Of a DNA stretch of 64,000 nt, positions 51,733 to 58,991 are shown piece after piece (the stretch's first letter is position 1; each line of letters begins with the position of its first letter). A model generated the notes under the pieces. That model searched no databases. It worked only from the letters and a program-made list of their open reading frames with translations, and had not been told where the DNA came from. The DNA comes from JAAFIM01 sp964467315. Lineage in GTDB: Bacteria > Bacteroidota > Bacteroidia > Chitinophagales > Saprospiraceae. The translations under genes and the position numbers were made by a program. The stretch lies in the NCBI GenBank assembly GCA_964467315.1, contig CAYXSA010000003.1, positions 1 through 64,000 of the forward strand, written 5' to 3'.

Positions 51733-51753
51733 AATGACGAATGACGAATGACG
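51733..51753 (+). repeat. Heptanucleotide array (AATGACG)x3
   Basis: Three perfect copies of the same heptamer as at 40624-40658, just upstream of the start codon at 51726. On the gene strand it reads CGTCATT repeats. Confidence 0.85.
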
Positions 51754-51784
51754 AAAATTGTTGGTAAAATGCCTGAATAACCTT

Positions 51785-51961
51785 GCGTGAGGGATAGTAG
51801 GGGCGAATCAACATTCGCCCCAAAAGGGCGATGATGATACGCCCCGACCACGAAGTGAACGCGAAGCGAATAGCCCGACCCCGCGCCGTGTAGGGGCAGC
51901 CACAAGGGCTGCCCCCCGCCCGCGTCCTTTGCGCGGGCGGCGGCGCGGGGGCACGCCAAAA
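51785..51961 (-). repeat. Palindromic element PE22 (class I, long)
   Basis: GCGTGAGGGATAGTA, GGGGCGAAT/ATTCGCCCC as in PE17, GGGCGATGATGATACGCCCC, the CCACGAAGTGAACGCGAAG module, ATAGCCCGACCCCGCG, the GGGGCAGCC/GGCTGCCCC cassette, hairpin GCCCGCG/CGCGGGC, GGGGCACGCC. It ends 5 bp from the lipoprotein stop codon. Confidence 0.87.
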
Positions 51962-51966
51962 TTGTT

Positions 51967-52680
51967 TTACTTTAGAAAATGTTCGTAATCGTTGGTGGAT
52001 AAAACCCAGCTTCTATTCGGGTATTTGTATTCGTCAAAATTTTTGTCTTGCATATCTGTAATTTTGTAGAGGCTTGTGCCATTGATTTCCTGCTGCTCGA
52101 CCCCATTAAAATAAAAGGCATTGGTATAGCGATTTTCGTCGGGGCTTAGCAGCACCAAAGTAATTTTATGCTCGCTCGAATGGTAAATGATGTGCTTATC
52201 GGTCTGCTCAATCAAGCTGAAAGTGCCAGACCTATGCGTTTCTTTGTCAGTGCAGCCGTGTTCGTGCTCGCGGAAGGGCAAATTTTTGGGAAAAATAAGC
52301 GCATCGCCAAGCCTAAAACTAAAACTGAAGTCGTTGCTGTAGCAGTCGGGCGCGCCGCAGTCGAGGGCATGCAGATTGAAAGGAATGTTGAAATGCAGGC
52401 TATCGTTGGCGACCTGCACGACATCTCTGAGGTACATTTCTTGGAGGAAGCTGTTTTTTAGCAGCGTATTGTCCTTGCGTTTGAGGATTTCATTTCTAAG
52501 GGAATCCTGTTGCAGCTCAAAAGGGTCTGTAGACTTGGGCTTTGTTTTTTCGCTTGTTGGCGAGCTGGAAGCGGTAGCACTGCTGTCGGCTTTTTGGGCA
52601 GGGGGACTGGCAGTTTGCTGGTTTTGCTGGGCACAAGCGCAGAAAAGAAAAATCGATAAAACGGTAAGTAGCGGCTTCAT
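51967..52680 (-). CDS. Lipoprotein of unknown function
   Basis: A 237-residue lipoprotein: signal peptide with lipobox FCAC (Cys17), an Ala/Ser/Thr/Lys linker to about residue 50, then a globular domain with paired cysteines (ALDCGAPDCYSNDFSFSFRLGDALIFP; REHEHGCTDKE), a GTFSLIEQTDKHIIYHSSEHKITLVLLSPDENR block and the end YPNRSWVLSTNDYEHFLK. I do not know the family. Expected on the periplasmic face or the surface. Confidence 0.72.
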   Translation of the reverse strand: MKPLLTVLSIFLFCACAQQNQQTASPPAQKADSSATASSSPTSEKTKPKSTDPFELQQDSLRNEILKRKDNTLLKNSFLQEMYLRDVVQVANDSLHFNIPFNLHALDCGAPDCYSNDFSFSFRLGDALIFPKNLPFREHEHGCTDKETHRSGTFSLIEQTDKHIIYHSSEHKITLVLLSPDENRYTNAFYFNGVEQQEINGTSLYKITDMQDKNFDEYKYPNRSWVLSTNDYEHFLK

Positions 52681-52756
52681 TTTAAGCTTTTATGAAGAAA
52701 TGAGAGAATGCGAGGAGAAGGAATTTGTATGCGCCTTCCCCCAGCATTTGCCATTC

Positions 52757-55228
52757 TTAGCTTCCTTTTCGTAGGGTATGGCTCTCTATGCTCATACCCG
52801 TTTGTAGGTCTTGCAGTTTGACGAAATACAGTCCATCGGGCAGGCGCTCGATGTTGATGGTTTCTATGTGTTTGCCCGAAGAAGGGAGGGCGATGGTTTG
52901 CTGCTGGCGTACTCGTCCTGTCGTATCGACGATAAGCAGGCGCATATCGCCGCGTTTGCGCAAATTTAATTCGAGTTGTACGCTATTGGCGGCGGGATTT
53001 GGATAGATGCTGGAGGAGCGTAAACGGGTGCGTTCTATCTGACTTATGCCCAAGCCCATTTCGCCGCGCCCCATGCAATAATCGCCCGCGAGCAGCAGAT
53101 TGGCACGCAAATAAACAATGGAGCCCACTTGTATTTTGGTGTAATTCGGGTGCTCCTGCCATTCGGCATTGGGATTGGGGCGATAGAGCAAAATCAAACT
53201 ATCTACGCCCGCCGACAGCGCATCGGCATCTAAATAAGGGTCTACCTCAAAGCGCATTTGCGCCGAAAACTGCCCCGACCACCAGCCATGCAGCGTCCAA
53301 AAGCGGGCATTCGATAGGATGTAGCCGTTGGGATTTGCTGCCGAAGGCGTAGGCGGCACAGGGTGATATTCTGCCTGTAGGCGGCTGGTATCTGTGGCGG
53401 CTGCGCCCGTAATTTGCAAAATCGGAATAAAAACGTAGGGGAAATTTAGATTATAGTTGCCTGCGATGGTGAGCGAATGGTCGCGCCGCGCTTGATTGAG
53501 GCGATGGCTTTCGTTGAGGCGGTAGCGGCTTGGCATAAAGGGCACTGTAGCCGTCGCTATGCTAAGTTCGCCGTTTGCAACGATGCGTACACTGTGCCGT
53601 GTCTGTCTGTCTGCGCCGTAGAAAGTCAATTCTAAAGGCACTTCCGTGCAGAAAGTCGAGCGACCTACCAACTTTTGCCGTATGCGTACTGTAGCTTCGT
53701 AGTCTACGCCCATTGGCGTAAAATAAATGCTATCTATCTCAAAATGCGGAAATCCTCCGCTGAAAACCCAATCTTCAAAAAAGGGGCTTAGATTGTAGCC
53801 TGTCGAGGCTGTGAGCGCATCGCGCATATCCAAGCTATTGATATGCCGCAGTGCAAACTGTTGCATAAGTTGCTGATTGCCAACTCTATATAACGAATCT
53901 CCCAAGTACCAGCGCAAATTATGCGCTACGCTTGCGCCTTTGTCGTAGACGTGCCGCCCGTAGGTAAATTCGTGCGGCACACCCGAAATGGGTCTGTAGC
54001 CGCCTTCGAGTATGTGGGCATTCTGCAATACGTTGTAATGATTGAGTTTGACCTCTTGTATGTATTTATCCCAGCCATAGCGATGCTCCAAAAATAGATG
54101 TTCGCAATACGATGCCATGCCTTCGTTTATCCACATATCTTCCGCCGTTTCGCAGGTCAGCCAGTCGCCCCACCAATGATGCGAAAGCTCATGCGCCATT
54201 AGCGTTTCTTGGGTGAGTGCCCCGCCTGCTATGGCGTAACGCGGGTAGGCGATGCTGGTGGCGTGCTCCATCGCTCCCGCATTGAAGGGAACGAGGGTAA
54301 AGCCGACTTTTTCCCATTGATAAGCCCCAAACCAATACTCAAAAGCCGCCATCGCCGAAGATAGATTTTGGAAGGAGGTTTTGAAGTTGCTCGTATCGGC
54401 GGGCAGGGCGGCGAGTTCGATGGGGTGCACATTGCCGTTGAGGGCGCTGGTATAGGATTGCTCTACAGTGGCATAATCAGCTACGGCGATACAAGCGAGA
54501 TAAGTGGGAATAGGCGTTTGTAAATCCCAAGTACGGGTAGTTTCGTTGCCATTGGCTACATCGCCGACAAGTGTACCGCCCGCATGGCCGCGTTTGCTGC
54601 CCGTCGTGGTGATAGCCGTGCGATAAGTGGCGCGCTCTACAAAATTATCAAAACAAGGGTGCCAAGCCCGCCCGAAATTGTGCGGGTCGGCAGAAAAGCC
54701 CACGCCGAGATTGAAAGCGTAGCCATTATCGAAATAAAAACCACCCCAAGAAGCATCCGTAGGCGGTTGCCCCGCGTAAAAAATGCGCAACCGCAGCGTG
54801 TCGCCCGCTTGAGCGGGCTGGGGCAGCGTTACTGTCAGCATAGAATCATTAGCAACAAAGGGCAGCAGCGAGAGCGAAGGCAGCATTTGCACAGAATCCA
54901 CCGCCAAGCGCAGCAAATCAAAGCGTATTACAGCCGAAGGCAGCAGCGTGCGCGCTGTAATGGCACAATTGGCTGCTATCGTCGAATTGCCAAAATTTAC
55001 ACTCCGCACCTGTATATCATAGTGCAAAATATCAAAGGTATCGCTGCGCGTATTGTAGTTGATATTGGGGCGCGGATTGCTACCCCATTGCGAAAGGGCG
55101 CGGTTTTTTGTTTCTCGGCAGGCGTGGTCGTGTTCGCAGCGCTCATGATTGGCTCGCCCTTGCTGCGCTTGCAGGCTGGCAGAGCAAGCAAAAACTAAGA
55201 AAAGAGAGAAGAAAAAATTATATTGCAT
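52757..55228 (-). CDS. T9SS-sorted M1-family metallopeptidase
   Basis: An 823-residue exported protein with a signal peptide (FFFSLFLVFACSASLQAQ). The N-terminal saddle domain (about 45-240) leads into GAMEHATSIAYPR (the GxMEN-type motif) and the zinc site near residue 345: MAHELSHHWWGDWLTCETAEDMWINEGMASY, which gives HExxH-x18-E. A beta-rich region follows, and the last about 75 residues (SSIYPNPAANSVQLEL to SIESHTLRKGS) are a T9SS sorting domain. It should be an extracellular or surface aminopeptidase. It is distinct from the M1 protein at 43051-46164, which lacks the sorting domain. Confidence 0.92.
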   Translation of the reverse strand: MQYNFFFSLFLVFACSASLQAQQGRANHERCEHDHACRETKNRALSQWGSNPRPNINYNTRSDTFDILHYDIQVRSVNFGNSTIAANCAITARTLLPSAVIRFDLLRLAVDSVQMLPSLSLLPFVANDSMLTVTLPQPAQAGDTLRLRIFYAGQPPTDASWGGFYFDNGYAFNLGVGFSADPHNFGRAWHPCFDNFVERATYRTAITTTGSKRGHAGGTLVGDVANGNETTRTWDLQTPIPTYLACIAVADYATVEQSYTSALNGNVHPIELAALPADTSNFKTSFQNLSSAMAAFEYWFGAYQWEKVGFTLVPFNAGAMEHATSIAYPRYAIAGGALTQETLMAHELSHHWWGDWLTCETAEDMWINEGMASYCEHLFLEHRYGWDKYIQEVKLNHYNVLQNAHILEGGYRPISGVPHEFTYGRHVYDKGASVAHNLRWYLGDSLYRVGNQQLMQQFALRHINSLDMRDALTASTGYNLSPFFEDWVFSGGFPHFEIDSIYFTPMGVDYEATVRIRQKLVGRSTFCTEVPLELTFYGADRQTRHSVRIVANGELSIATATVPFMPSRYRLNESHRLNQARRDHSLTIAGNYNLNFPYVFIPILQITGAAATDTSRLQAEYHPVPPTPSAANPNGYILSNARFWTLHGWWSGQFSAQMRFEVDPYLDADALSAGVDSLILLYRPNPNAEWQEHPNYTKIQVGSIVYLRANLLLAGDYCMGRGEMGLGISQIERTRLRSSSIYPNPAANSVQLELNLRKRGDMRLLIVDTTGRVRQQQTIALPSSGKHIETINIERLPDGLYFVKLQDLQTGMSIESHTLRKGS

Positions 55229-55413
55229 ACAGTCGTATTAGTTTCGTTTTTTTGTCAAACCCAAAAATAATACTTTTTGAATTGTATTTGCTTATTTTCG
55301 CAGTGCATACAAGCTGCACACGCTTTTTAAGCTCGCAAAAATCTGTGTAGCGGCGAAGCCCTACACATAGCAAAATCTTCATAACCGATATTACACAGAA
55401 GCGAGTGCTTTAT

Positions 55414-55442
55414 AGCGTTGGGGGCGCTGCCCCAACGCTTTT
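55414..55442. terminator. Perfect GC-rich hairpin with short T tract
   Basis: AGCGTTGGGG pairs with CCCCAACGCT over a 6-base loop and is followed by TTT. No plus-strand gene ends upstream, so it may belong to a leader or a repeat. The gap 55229-55504 holds nothing else recognisable. Confidence 0.45.
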
Positions 55443-55504
55443 GCGTAACATCAGTTCATAAATCTGTGTTTATCCGTGTGCTAAAAAATGCAGCCTCAAA
55501 AAAT

Positions 55505-55927
55505 ATGGAAAATCCCCCCCAACTCTCCGAAACTTGGCTATATACGCTCTTCGTAAAAGGCTCCATGCGCCTTTTGCAAACGCCGCTGGCACTTTTAGAC
55601 CTCTGCAAAAGGGCTGTAGAACACCTGCGAACTTATGAAAATGTGCGCGAACTGGCTGCCGATGTACGCGAAAAAATCGGCATCATCTTGCGTATGCTCG
55701 ATGCCCACGCACGCGGAAAATACACCCAAGTTTCCGTGCGCAATCTCGTCCTTAGCATTGGTGCTATGCTGTATTTGGTGTCGCCGCTGGATTTTATACC
55801 CGATTTTATCGTCGGAGGCTTGGTCGATGATATCGGCATTTTGCTCTGGGTTTTCAATAACATGCGCCGCGAAATCGAAGAATTTTTAGCTTGGGAAGAC
55901 CAACACAAGACCCGCATAGATTTGTAA
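55505..55927 (+). CDS. DUF1232 (YkvA-type) membrane protein
   Basis: A 140-residue protein. The C-terminal half has the DUF1232 signature: YTQVSVRNLVLSIGAMLYLVSPLDFIPDFIVGGLVDDIGILLWVFNNMRREIEEFL. The central SPLDFIPDFI...G.vDDi block is the conserved core. The N-terminal half is helical and charged. Function of the family is unknown. The ATG at 55505 is chosen; the longer open frame crosses non-coding DNA. The next gene starts 33 bp on. Confidence 0.88.
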   Translation: MENPPQLSETWLYTLFVKGSMRLLQTPLALLDLCKRAVEHLRTYENVRELAADVREKIGIILRMLDAHARGKYTQVSVRNLVLSIGAMLYLVSPLDFIPDFIVGGLVDDIGILLWVFNNMRREIEEFLAWEDQHKTRIDL

Positions 55928-55960
55928 GTTTTTGCAGTACCTTTGCCGCAAAAATACAGC

Positions 55961-56860
55961 ATGCTCCGCGACTATTTCAAGCTACATTTTATCATAATTT
56001 TGTGGGGTTTCACGGCGATAACGGGCAAATGGATGACTATCGATGCGCCTGCGCTCGTCTGGTATCGCACCTTTGTAGCGGCTTTGGGGGTCTGGGCGCT
56101 GATGCGCTGGCGGGGGCTAAGCCTGCAAATACAGGGCGGCGATTTATGGCGAATGCTGGGCACGGGAGCCCTTGTAGCGGCGCATTGGTTTTTCTTTTTT
56201 CAGGCAGCGCGCATTTCTACCGTGTCTATTTGCCTGATTGGCTTGGCGAGTACGGCGTTTTGGACTTCGCTACTGGAGCCGATACTCCTGCGCCGCCCCT
56301 TCAAATGGTACGAACTATTTTTGGGCGCGATAATGGTCGGCGCGATGTATGCCATCTCCCAATTTGAGGACAAGTACTTTTGGGGCTTGATTTTGGGCGT
56401 GCTTTCTGCCCTCAATGCCTCTCTTTTTACCATCATCAATAGCCGATTAACGCAACGACAACACTATTTTGCCATCACTTTTTACGAAATGTGTGGCGCA
56501 TTTTTGGCGATTTCAGCGCTCGTTTTAGTTAGTTTTTTTGTCGGCGCGGATTGGGCATTTTTGCCCGCAGCGCCGATAAATTGGCTCACGGACGGGCTAA
56601 ATTTGTTCTTTTTGGCGGTCATTTGCACGGTTTATGCCTACTCCGTATCGGTCGAGCTGATGCGCCGCATACCCGCCTTTGCGGTCAATTTATCCGTCAA
56701 TCTGGAGCCCGTCTATGGCATCGCGCTCGCGGCGCTGTTCTTCGGCGAGTGGCGCGAGATGACGACAGAATTTTACGCCAGCGCCAGCGTTATTTTGCTT
56801 TCCGTACTCGCTTATCCGCTCATTCGCCGCTGGGACGATAGGCGCATAGCGGGCAAATAG
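55961..56860 (+). CDS. EamA/DMT-superfamily transporter
   Basis: A 299-residue membrane protein with ten TM helices in two EamA halves. Typical: FKLHFIIILWGFTAITGKWMTIDAPALVWYRTFVAALGVW in helices 1-2, FFQAARISTVSICLIGLASTAFWTSLLEPILLRRPFKWYELFLGAIMVG, and the second half ending VNLSVNLEPVYGIALAALFFGEW. Substrate unknown; the family exports metabolites. PE23 begins 11 bp downstream. Confidence 0.9.
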   Translation: MLRDYFKLHFIIILWGFTAITGKWMTIDAPALVWYRTFVAALGVWALMRWRGLSLQIQGGDLWRMLGTGALVAAHWFFFFQAARISTVSICLIGLASTAFWTSLLEPILLRRPFKWYELFLGAIMVGAMYAISQFEDKYFWGLILGVLSALNASLFTIINSRLTQRQHYFAITFYEMCGAFLAISALVLVSFFVGADWAFLPAAPINWLTDGLNLFFLAVICTVYAYSVSVELMRRIPAFAVNLSVNLEPVYGIALAALFFGEWREMTTEFYASASVILLSVLAYPLIRRWDDRRIAGK

Positions 56861-56871
56861 ATAGTTTTTTA

Positions 56872-56996
56872 TTTTTTTTGGGCGTGCCCGCGCCGCTAAA
56901 AAGGCGGCGCGGTCGGGCTATTCGGGGCGCAACTGTAGGGACGTAGCATGGCTACGCCCCTACAGCGCCCCTACTATCCCTCACGCAAAGACGGCG
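56872..56996 (+). repeat. Palindromic element PE23 (class I)
   Basis: T-tract, GGGCGTGCCC, hairpin GCGCCGC-TAAAAA-GGCGGCGC, GGTCGGGCTATTC, GGGGCGC, TGTAGGGACGTAGC/GCTACGCCCCTACA, GCGCCCC, CTATCCCTCACGC. It faces PE24 tail to tail across 90 bp. PE23, the satellite and PE24 fill most of the 493-bp gap 56861-57353. Confidence 0.87.
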
Positions 56997-57018
56997 CAGC
57001 ACCCGCAAAGGGCGGGCG

Positions 57019-57054
57019 CTGCAAGCAAATTGTTGGGATTTCAAGAGAAAAGCC
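57019..57054 (+). repeat. 36-bp satellite repeat, copy 2
   Basis: CTGCAAGCAAATTGTT...GAAAAGCC, 33 of 36 identical to the minus strand of 24003-24038. It lies between PE23 and PE24, and one GC hairpin (CTGCGCCG/CGGCGCAG) separates it from the GCGTGAGGGATA end of PE24. Confidence 0.75.
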
Positions 57055-57086
57055 CGCGCTGCGCCGTCGTTTGCGGCGCAGCAAGC

Positions 57087-57202
57087 GCGTGAGGGATAGC
57101 AGCGTAGGGGCGAACCCATGTGTTCGCCCTACTGATGCAGTTTGCGCCCCGCAGCGCATAGCCCGACCGCGCCCCCTTTTTTGGGGCGCGGGCACGCCCA
57201 AA
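57087..57202 (-). repeat. Palindromic element PE24 (class I)
   Basis: GCGTGAGGGATAGCAGC, GTAGGGGCGAAC/GTTCGCCCTAC, GCGCCCCGCAGCGCATAGCCCGACC, hairpin GCGCCCC-CTTTTTT-GGGGCGC, GGGCACGCCC, A-tract. The right hairpin is identical to that of PE17. Confidence 0.87.
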
Positions 57203-57218
57203 GCCACACACATAAAAA

Positions 57219-57250
57219 TTTGCATAATTCCGATAAAAGCTATAATTTTG
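57219..57250 (+). promoter_or_regulatory. Bacteroidota-type promoter of the TPR gene leader
   Basis: TTTG (57219-57222), 20 bases, TAATTTTG (57243-57250), an exact consensus match. Transcription should begin near 57257. Confidence 0.7.
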
Positions 57251-57293
57251 CCGCCTAATTCTCTCTCACTATTTTAGTTTGCATTGCAAAGAG

Positions 57294-57326
57294 AAGGGGC
57301 GGGCTGCACAGCCTCCCCTTTTTTTT
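57294..57326 (+). terminator. Intrinsic terminator (attenuator-like) upstream of the TPR gene
   Basis: AAGGGG-CG-GGCT pairs with AGCC-T-CCCCTT around GCAC, followed by a run of T residues. It lies between the promoter at 57219 and the ATG at 57354, so a transcript would be about 70 bases if it terminated here. Confidence 0.7.
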
Positions 57327-57353
57327 GTATGGCACAGTCCCATTCTGCTGCGT

Positions 57354-58799
57354 ATGAATCGCAATCCATTTTCTGACGATAATCACGACGAGGACGAAGA
57401 GCAAGCCGCCCGCGACAAAGAAACCCAAGCCCTCGTTGTTGACTACGAAAAAGCCTACGCTGACGGCGAACATCGCCTCTGGACTATAGACCAATTGCTC
57501 GATATTATCGATTTTTACGACGATGCCCTCCGATACGAAGAAGCCCTTGCCGTTGCCGAAATCGCCATCGAGCAACACCCCTACGACGCTATGCCCTATA
57601 TCCGAAAGTCGCATTTTTTGCTCGAATTAGACCGCATGGAAGAGTCGCTCGAAGCCTTAGAAAAAGCCGCTTTGTACGATCCAGGGCACGAAGAAATAGA
57701 CATCTTCCGCGCCGAAATCTATACCAAACAAGAACGCTACGAAGAGGCTTTAGCCCTTATCAATAAACTGCGCTCCGAACGCAAGGAAGAAAGCGATTTG
57801 CAGGATCTTGCCCTCGTGGAGGCGCATCTCTGGGAGCATAAAGGCGACTACGAACAGGCTTTCGATAACCTCTATAGCATACTCAAAGACGACCCGCGCT
57901 CCGAAACCGCAGGCGCTCGCGCCCGACACGCTTTGGCGCATATCGAAGACCTAAGCCCGCTTATCGCGCCTTTGCGTGCGCTCACCGACAAAGACCCTTT
58001 TGCGGGTATGGCTTGGCTGCTGCTCGCCTTCGCTTTGGGCGAGAACGGGCAAGAGGAAGAAGCCATAGAAGCCTACGAACTCGCCATCGTCGCCGAAGAT
58101 GCCGTAAAACTCTCCTACTTCGATTATGTCGATTTTCTCTTCAATACCGCCCGATACGAACAAGCGCGCAATATCCTGCACGAGTGCAGCCGCATGAAAA
58201 TGTTTGAAAATGATCCCTTCGTTTTCTATCGCATGGGCGAATGCTGGCAGGCAGAAGGCGAGCTTATCCAAGCCCTCAATTACTACAAACGCACACTGGA
58301 AATCGACCATCTCGACGGATACGTCTACTTCCAAATGGGCAACCTCTACCGCGAATTTTCCCTGCTTACCGAAGCCCGCGCAGCTTACGAAACAGCGACC
58401 AAACTCAACAATGAGCAACCGTTTTTTTTCGTCGGTTTGGCGCAATTATACTCCAAAGAGGGCGATTATCAGAGTGCCGACGATGTTTTTGGGCAAGCCA
58501 TCAAGTTGCAGCCCCGCAATATAGAGCTCTGGGCGGCGTATCTTGCCTTTGTTTTGGAGCATAAAAAGTGGTCGCACGCGCAGATGGTCATCAACGTGCT
58601 ATCCAGCAACGAACTCGATGCGCATTTTCTCGCCTACGCGCAGGCGGCGCTCGCTTTCGCAAAGAAAATGGAGCAAGAAGCCTATGTTTATCTCGCTATC
58701 GCCCTCCAATCGAGCGTCGATTATCTCGATTATCTCTATATTTTGCTGCCCGAATTGGAGAAAAACGAAAGCGTACAGCGCTTCATCAGCGAGCAGTAA
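57354..58799 (+). CDS. Tetratricopeptide-repeat protein
   Basis: A 481-residue, very acidic, soluble protein with no signal peptide. A disordered acidic N-terminus (DDNHDEDEEQAARDKE) precedes about 12 TPR units over residues 40-475, for example YEEALAVAEIAIEQHPYDAMPYIRKSHFLLELDRMEESLEALEKAALYDPGHEE and AEGELIQALNYYKRTLEIDHLDGYVYFQMGNLYREF. TPR folds bind proteins; the partner is unknown. The ATG at 57354 is chosen because the upstream part of the open frame lies in the leader terminator. Confidence 0.87.
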   Translation: MNRNPFSDDNHDEDEEQAARDKETQALVVDYEKAYADGEHRLWTIDQLLDIIDFYDDALRYEEALAVAEIAIEQHPYDAMPYIRKSHFLLELDRMEESLEALEKAALYDPGHEEIDIFRAEIYTKQERYEEALALINKLRSERKEESDLQDLALVEAHLWEHKGDYEQAFDNLYSILKDDPRSETAGARARHALAHIEDLSPLIAPLRALTDKDPFAGMAWLLLAFALGENGQEEEAIEAYELAIVAEDAVKLSYFDYVDFLFNTARYEQARNILHECSRMKMFENDPFVFYRMGECWQAEGELIQALNYYKRTLEIDHLDGYVYFQMGNLYREFSLLTEARAAYETATKLNNEQPFFFVGLAQLYSKEGDYQSADDVFGQAIKLQPRNIELWAAYLAFVLEHKKWSHAQMVINVLSSNELDAHFLAYAQAALAFAKKMEQEAYVYLAIALQSSVDYLDYLYILLPELEKNESVQRFISEQ

Positions 58800-58812
58800 T
58801 TTTTTTTCACTC

Positions 58813-58971
58813 TTTTGGGCGTGCCCGCCACCCCGCCCGCGCTAAAAGCGCGCGGGCGCAGGCCTAAAGGCCTGCAAAAGGGGTGGCGGTCGGGCTATTC
58901 ATTGCGAGCCGTAGCCACGGCGTGCTTACGCACTTGTGGTTGCTACGGCTCTACATTGCTATCCCTCACGC
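58813..58971 (+). repeat. Palindromic element PE25 (class I, branched)
   Basis: T-tract, GGGCGTGCCC, then CCACCCC...GGGGTGG enclosing two side-by-side hairpins, GCCCGCGC/GCGCGCGGGC and GCAGGCC/GGCCTGC, which predicts a three-way junction. It continues GGTCGGGCTATTCATTGC, GAGCCGTAGC with a split palindrome as in PE2, and CTATCCCTCACGC. Confidence 0.85.
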
Positions 58972-58991
58972 GCGGTAATTCGGGCTTTTTC

